A stretch of DNA of 64,000 nucleotides from NCBI RefSeq assembly GCF_000013045.1, contig NC_007677.1:2542001-2606000 (forward strand), written 5' to 3'. This DNA is from Salinibacter ruber DSM 13855. GTDB taxonomy: Bacteria; Bacteroidota; Rhodothermia; Rhodothermales; Salinibacteraceae. Shown in pieces: positions 62,653 through 64,000 of this stretch. The notes below the pieces were generated by a model, which saw nothing but the letters and a program-made list of their open reading frames with translations, was not told the DNA's origin and made no database searches. Numbering within the stretch: the stretch's first letter is position 1; every line of letters begins with the position of its first letter. The position numbers and the translations under genes are program-made.

Positions 62653-63306
62653 TTAGTAGTGGCAGGCCGAGCAGTTGGAGGGCGGCTGAATGCCCTCCTC
62701 TTCGATGCGCTCTAGGTTGCGCTCGACGAAGTTGGCCGGCTGGGTGTACCCCATCGTCGTGATCTGATCGTTGGGCCGGAGGTACTTCTCCGGCTGCCGG
62801 TGGCAATCCAGACACCACCCCATCGACAGGGGTTCGGCCTGGTACACGCCGTCCGCGCCCATCTGGTCGATCCGGCCGTGACACGTCTCGCACCCAACCC
62901 CCTTGTTCACGTGCGACGCGTGGCTGAAGTGGGCGTAGTCCGGCAGGTGGTGCACCTTTGTCCACTCAATGGGCTCGTTGTTTGCCCAGCTCTCACGCAC
63001 CGGCAGCAGCTTGGGGGAGTTGGTTTTTACCTGGCTGTGGCACGTCATGCAGGTCTGCGTGGAGGGCACATTGGCGTGCTTGGAGTTGGCCACGTTGGTG
63101 TGGCAGTACTGACAGTCCATCCCCAGCTTCTCAACGTGGGTCTCGTGGCTGTAGGGCACGGGCTGTTCCGGTTGGTAGCCCACCACCTTGAACTCGGGCG
63201 AGAAGTAGTACCAAACCAAAAACACCAGGAGAACGCCCCCGAGGACCGAAGCCCCTAGGGAAAGAACGGGCAGCGCATTGGCCTTCTTGGGAAAGAATTG
63301 CGGCAT
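62653..63306 (-). CDS. actA: Alternative complex III pentaheme cytochrome ActA
   Basis: 217 residues. One membrane helix at about 13-35, then five CxxCH heme sites: 65-69 (CQYCH), 86-90 (CMTCH), 139-143 (CETCH), 165-169 (CLDCH) and 212-216 (CSACH, at the very C terminus). The VPYSHETHVEKLGMDCQYCH opening is characteristic of ActA. It receives electrons from ActB clusters and passes them on to ActE or the oxidase cytochrome. It is the first gene of the respiratory cluster, 60 nt downstream of the promoter candidate. Confidence 0.95.
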   Translation of the reverse strand: MPQFFPKKANALPVLSLGASVLGGVLLVFLVWYYFSPEFKVVGYQPEQPVPYSHETHVEKLGMDCQYCHTNVANSKHANVPSTQTCMTCHSQVKTNSPKLLPVRESWANNEPIEWTKVHHLPDYAHFSHASHVNKGVGCETCHGRIDQMGADGVYQAEPLSMGWCLDCHRQPEKYLRPNDQITTMGYTQPANFVERNLERIEEEGIQPPSNCSACHY

Positions 63307-63365
63307 ACTAGCGCATCATTCGACAGTGAGCAATCGGGAACCGCTGTTCTCCCGTCCAAGCAAGA

Positions 63366-63396
63366 GAAATATACGATGTAACGATCAACAAGCCAA
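63366..63396 (-). promoter_or_regulatory. Bacteroidota-type promoter for the act-cox cluster
   Basis: On the minus strand TTG (63396-63394), exactly 20 nt, then TATATTTC (63373-63366). The predicted start near 63359 gives a leader of about 50 nt before actA. Confidence 0.5.
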
Positions 63397-64000
63397 GCCC
63401 CCCGTTGGCTTTCCACTAGATCCTACTAGATCTATGCTGAACCTTAACGTTCTTGACGGGTGAGCACTCGGTGGGACATACCGTACTTATCTCCAGGGGG
63501 TGCGATCAGAAGATGTGACTAATTTAATACGTATTCACGCCACTCTCTGTCCTGAAGACGGGCGGGTGATTGCAGAAACAACGCGAACTCGTCGAATCAC
63601 GGCTCTCTCCACGTTAGGCCCGTGCGCCGGCGGCAGGAGGCCGGGGCTGCGCCGTCCCTTCGGCAAAAGCCCTCCCGCTCCGCCCTCATGCCCCCCTTTG
63701 CCACTCTCCCGTACGCCCAGTGCCTACCGGCTACTGGCCTCCCCGCGTTCTTTCTATCTGTCTCTTCCCGGTCGTTCTCGGCACGGATTCCCTTTCGTTG
63801 ATGCCCGGGCGCCCCGGTTGATGCGGAATTCGCCTTGCTTCTCGCGGGCCGTTCGCCCGCCGCCGGGACGGCTTGAACGGATTGCGGTGCCATGTGTCGT
63901 ACACATGTCGTACACGCACCGCAACGTTACGTTCGTCGGTCGCGTCCAACGTTCTAAGCAGGCTGACGTCCGTCCTACCGGGACGCGGCCCAGGCCCGAC
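63397..64000. other. Gene-free region upstream of the respiratory cluster
   Basis: No supported coding frame on either strand to the window edge; the frames present are short and basic, lacking domain or codon signs. It holds a direct repeat (ACTAGATCCT / ACTAGATCTA, 63415-63434) just above the promoter, an AT-rich stretch 63520-63560 and the nested inverted repeat near 63882-63924. It may be regulatory for act-cox or the promoter side of a gene outside the window. Confidence 0.55.
63882..63924. repeat. Nested inverted repeat with an internal direct repeat
   Basis: An outer 9-bp perfect stem TTGCGGTGC (63882-63890) / GCACCGCAA (63916-63924) encloses an inner palindrome CATGTGT-CGT-ACACATG (63891-63907). 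TGTCGTACAC is also repeated directly (63895-63904 and 63906-63915). It looks like a protein-binding site or an RNA cruciform/terminator stem of a neighbouring transcript. Confidence 0.55.

Noticed and set aside
63597-63949. Short minus-strand frames in the 3'-terminal non-coding region
   Set aside because: They are Arg/Gly/Pro-rich, lack domains, overlap each other in different frames and cover the nested inverted repeat.

Overview
The window looks like chromosome from an extremely halophilic, aerobic member of the Rhodothermota/Bacteroidota, closest in character to Salinibacter. The evidence is the high GC content, strongly acidic proteins with Asp/Glu-rich tails, a type IX secretion sorting domain, DUF3822 and bshA (both common in Bacteroidota), an alternative complex III plus caa3 oxidase like that of Rhodothermus, near-absence of Shine-Dalgarno sequences, and several promoter-like sites of the form TTG-N20-TAnnTTT. 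The genus is inferred from general knowledge; no database search was made. I see no rRNA, tRNA, CRISPR array, prophage or insertion sequence.

Layout. 1-1350: a truncated VOC-family protein and a P19/Tp34-type iron-uptake protein, the latter behind a 19-bp palindrome that may be an iron-regulator box. 1446-6036: dabB-dabA plus a PII-like gene, an inorganic carbon (DAB) uptake operon. Its long leader carries a promoter and then an intrinsic terminator, so attenuation is possible. 6037-8930: DUF2294, a membrane DnaJ-like protein and a phytoene desaturase. 9069-19318: a T9SS-type surface protein, a multi-PAS hybrid histidine kinase, chorismate synthase, an HtrA protease and a large beta-propeller histidine kinase whose sensor half has visibly lower GC; a tiny lipoprotein gene diverges from it. 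20003-31166: mostly housekeeping genes (histone-deacetylase-like enzyme, prmC, acylphosphatase, phenylalanine hydroxylase, a thioredoxin-like protein, nadD, bamD, a TPR/periplasmic-binding fusion, guaA, gcvH, coaD, rsmD). 31315-32787: a DUF3822 protein and a small anchored protein. 33007-35881: pdxJ, era and pdxB. 36228-49321: a SleB-like hydrolase, an outer-membrane barrel, bshA, a metallo-beta-lactamase-fold hydrolase, an LptF/G permease, rsmI, a CxxS thioredoxin-like protein, a DUF2723 glycosyltransferase, a cold-shock protein with an acidic tail, ybeY, hpf, metF and a nucleosidase.

49341-63306 is one long minus-strand respiratory cluster: actABCDEF (alternative complex III), a fibronectin-III-like membrane protein, coxB, coxA, coxC, a subunit IV gene and a small membrane protein. 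Together these would carry electrons from menaquinol through ActA/ActE hemes to the caa3 oxidase, probably as a supercomplex. The last ~700 bases upstream of actA are non-coding and contain a promoter candidate and a nested inverted repeat.

The most interesting signals are the DAB operon with its attenuator-like leader, the candidate iron box, the unassigned membrane proteins inside the respiratory cluster, the Gly/His-rich insertion in ActB, and a shared promoter architecture with an exact 20-nt spacer at four loci.
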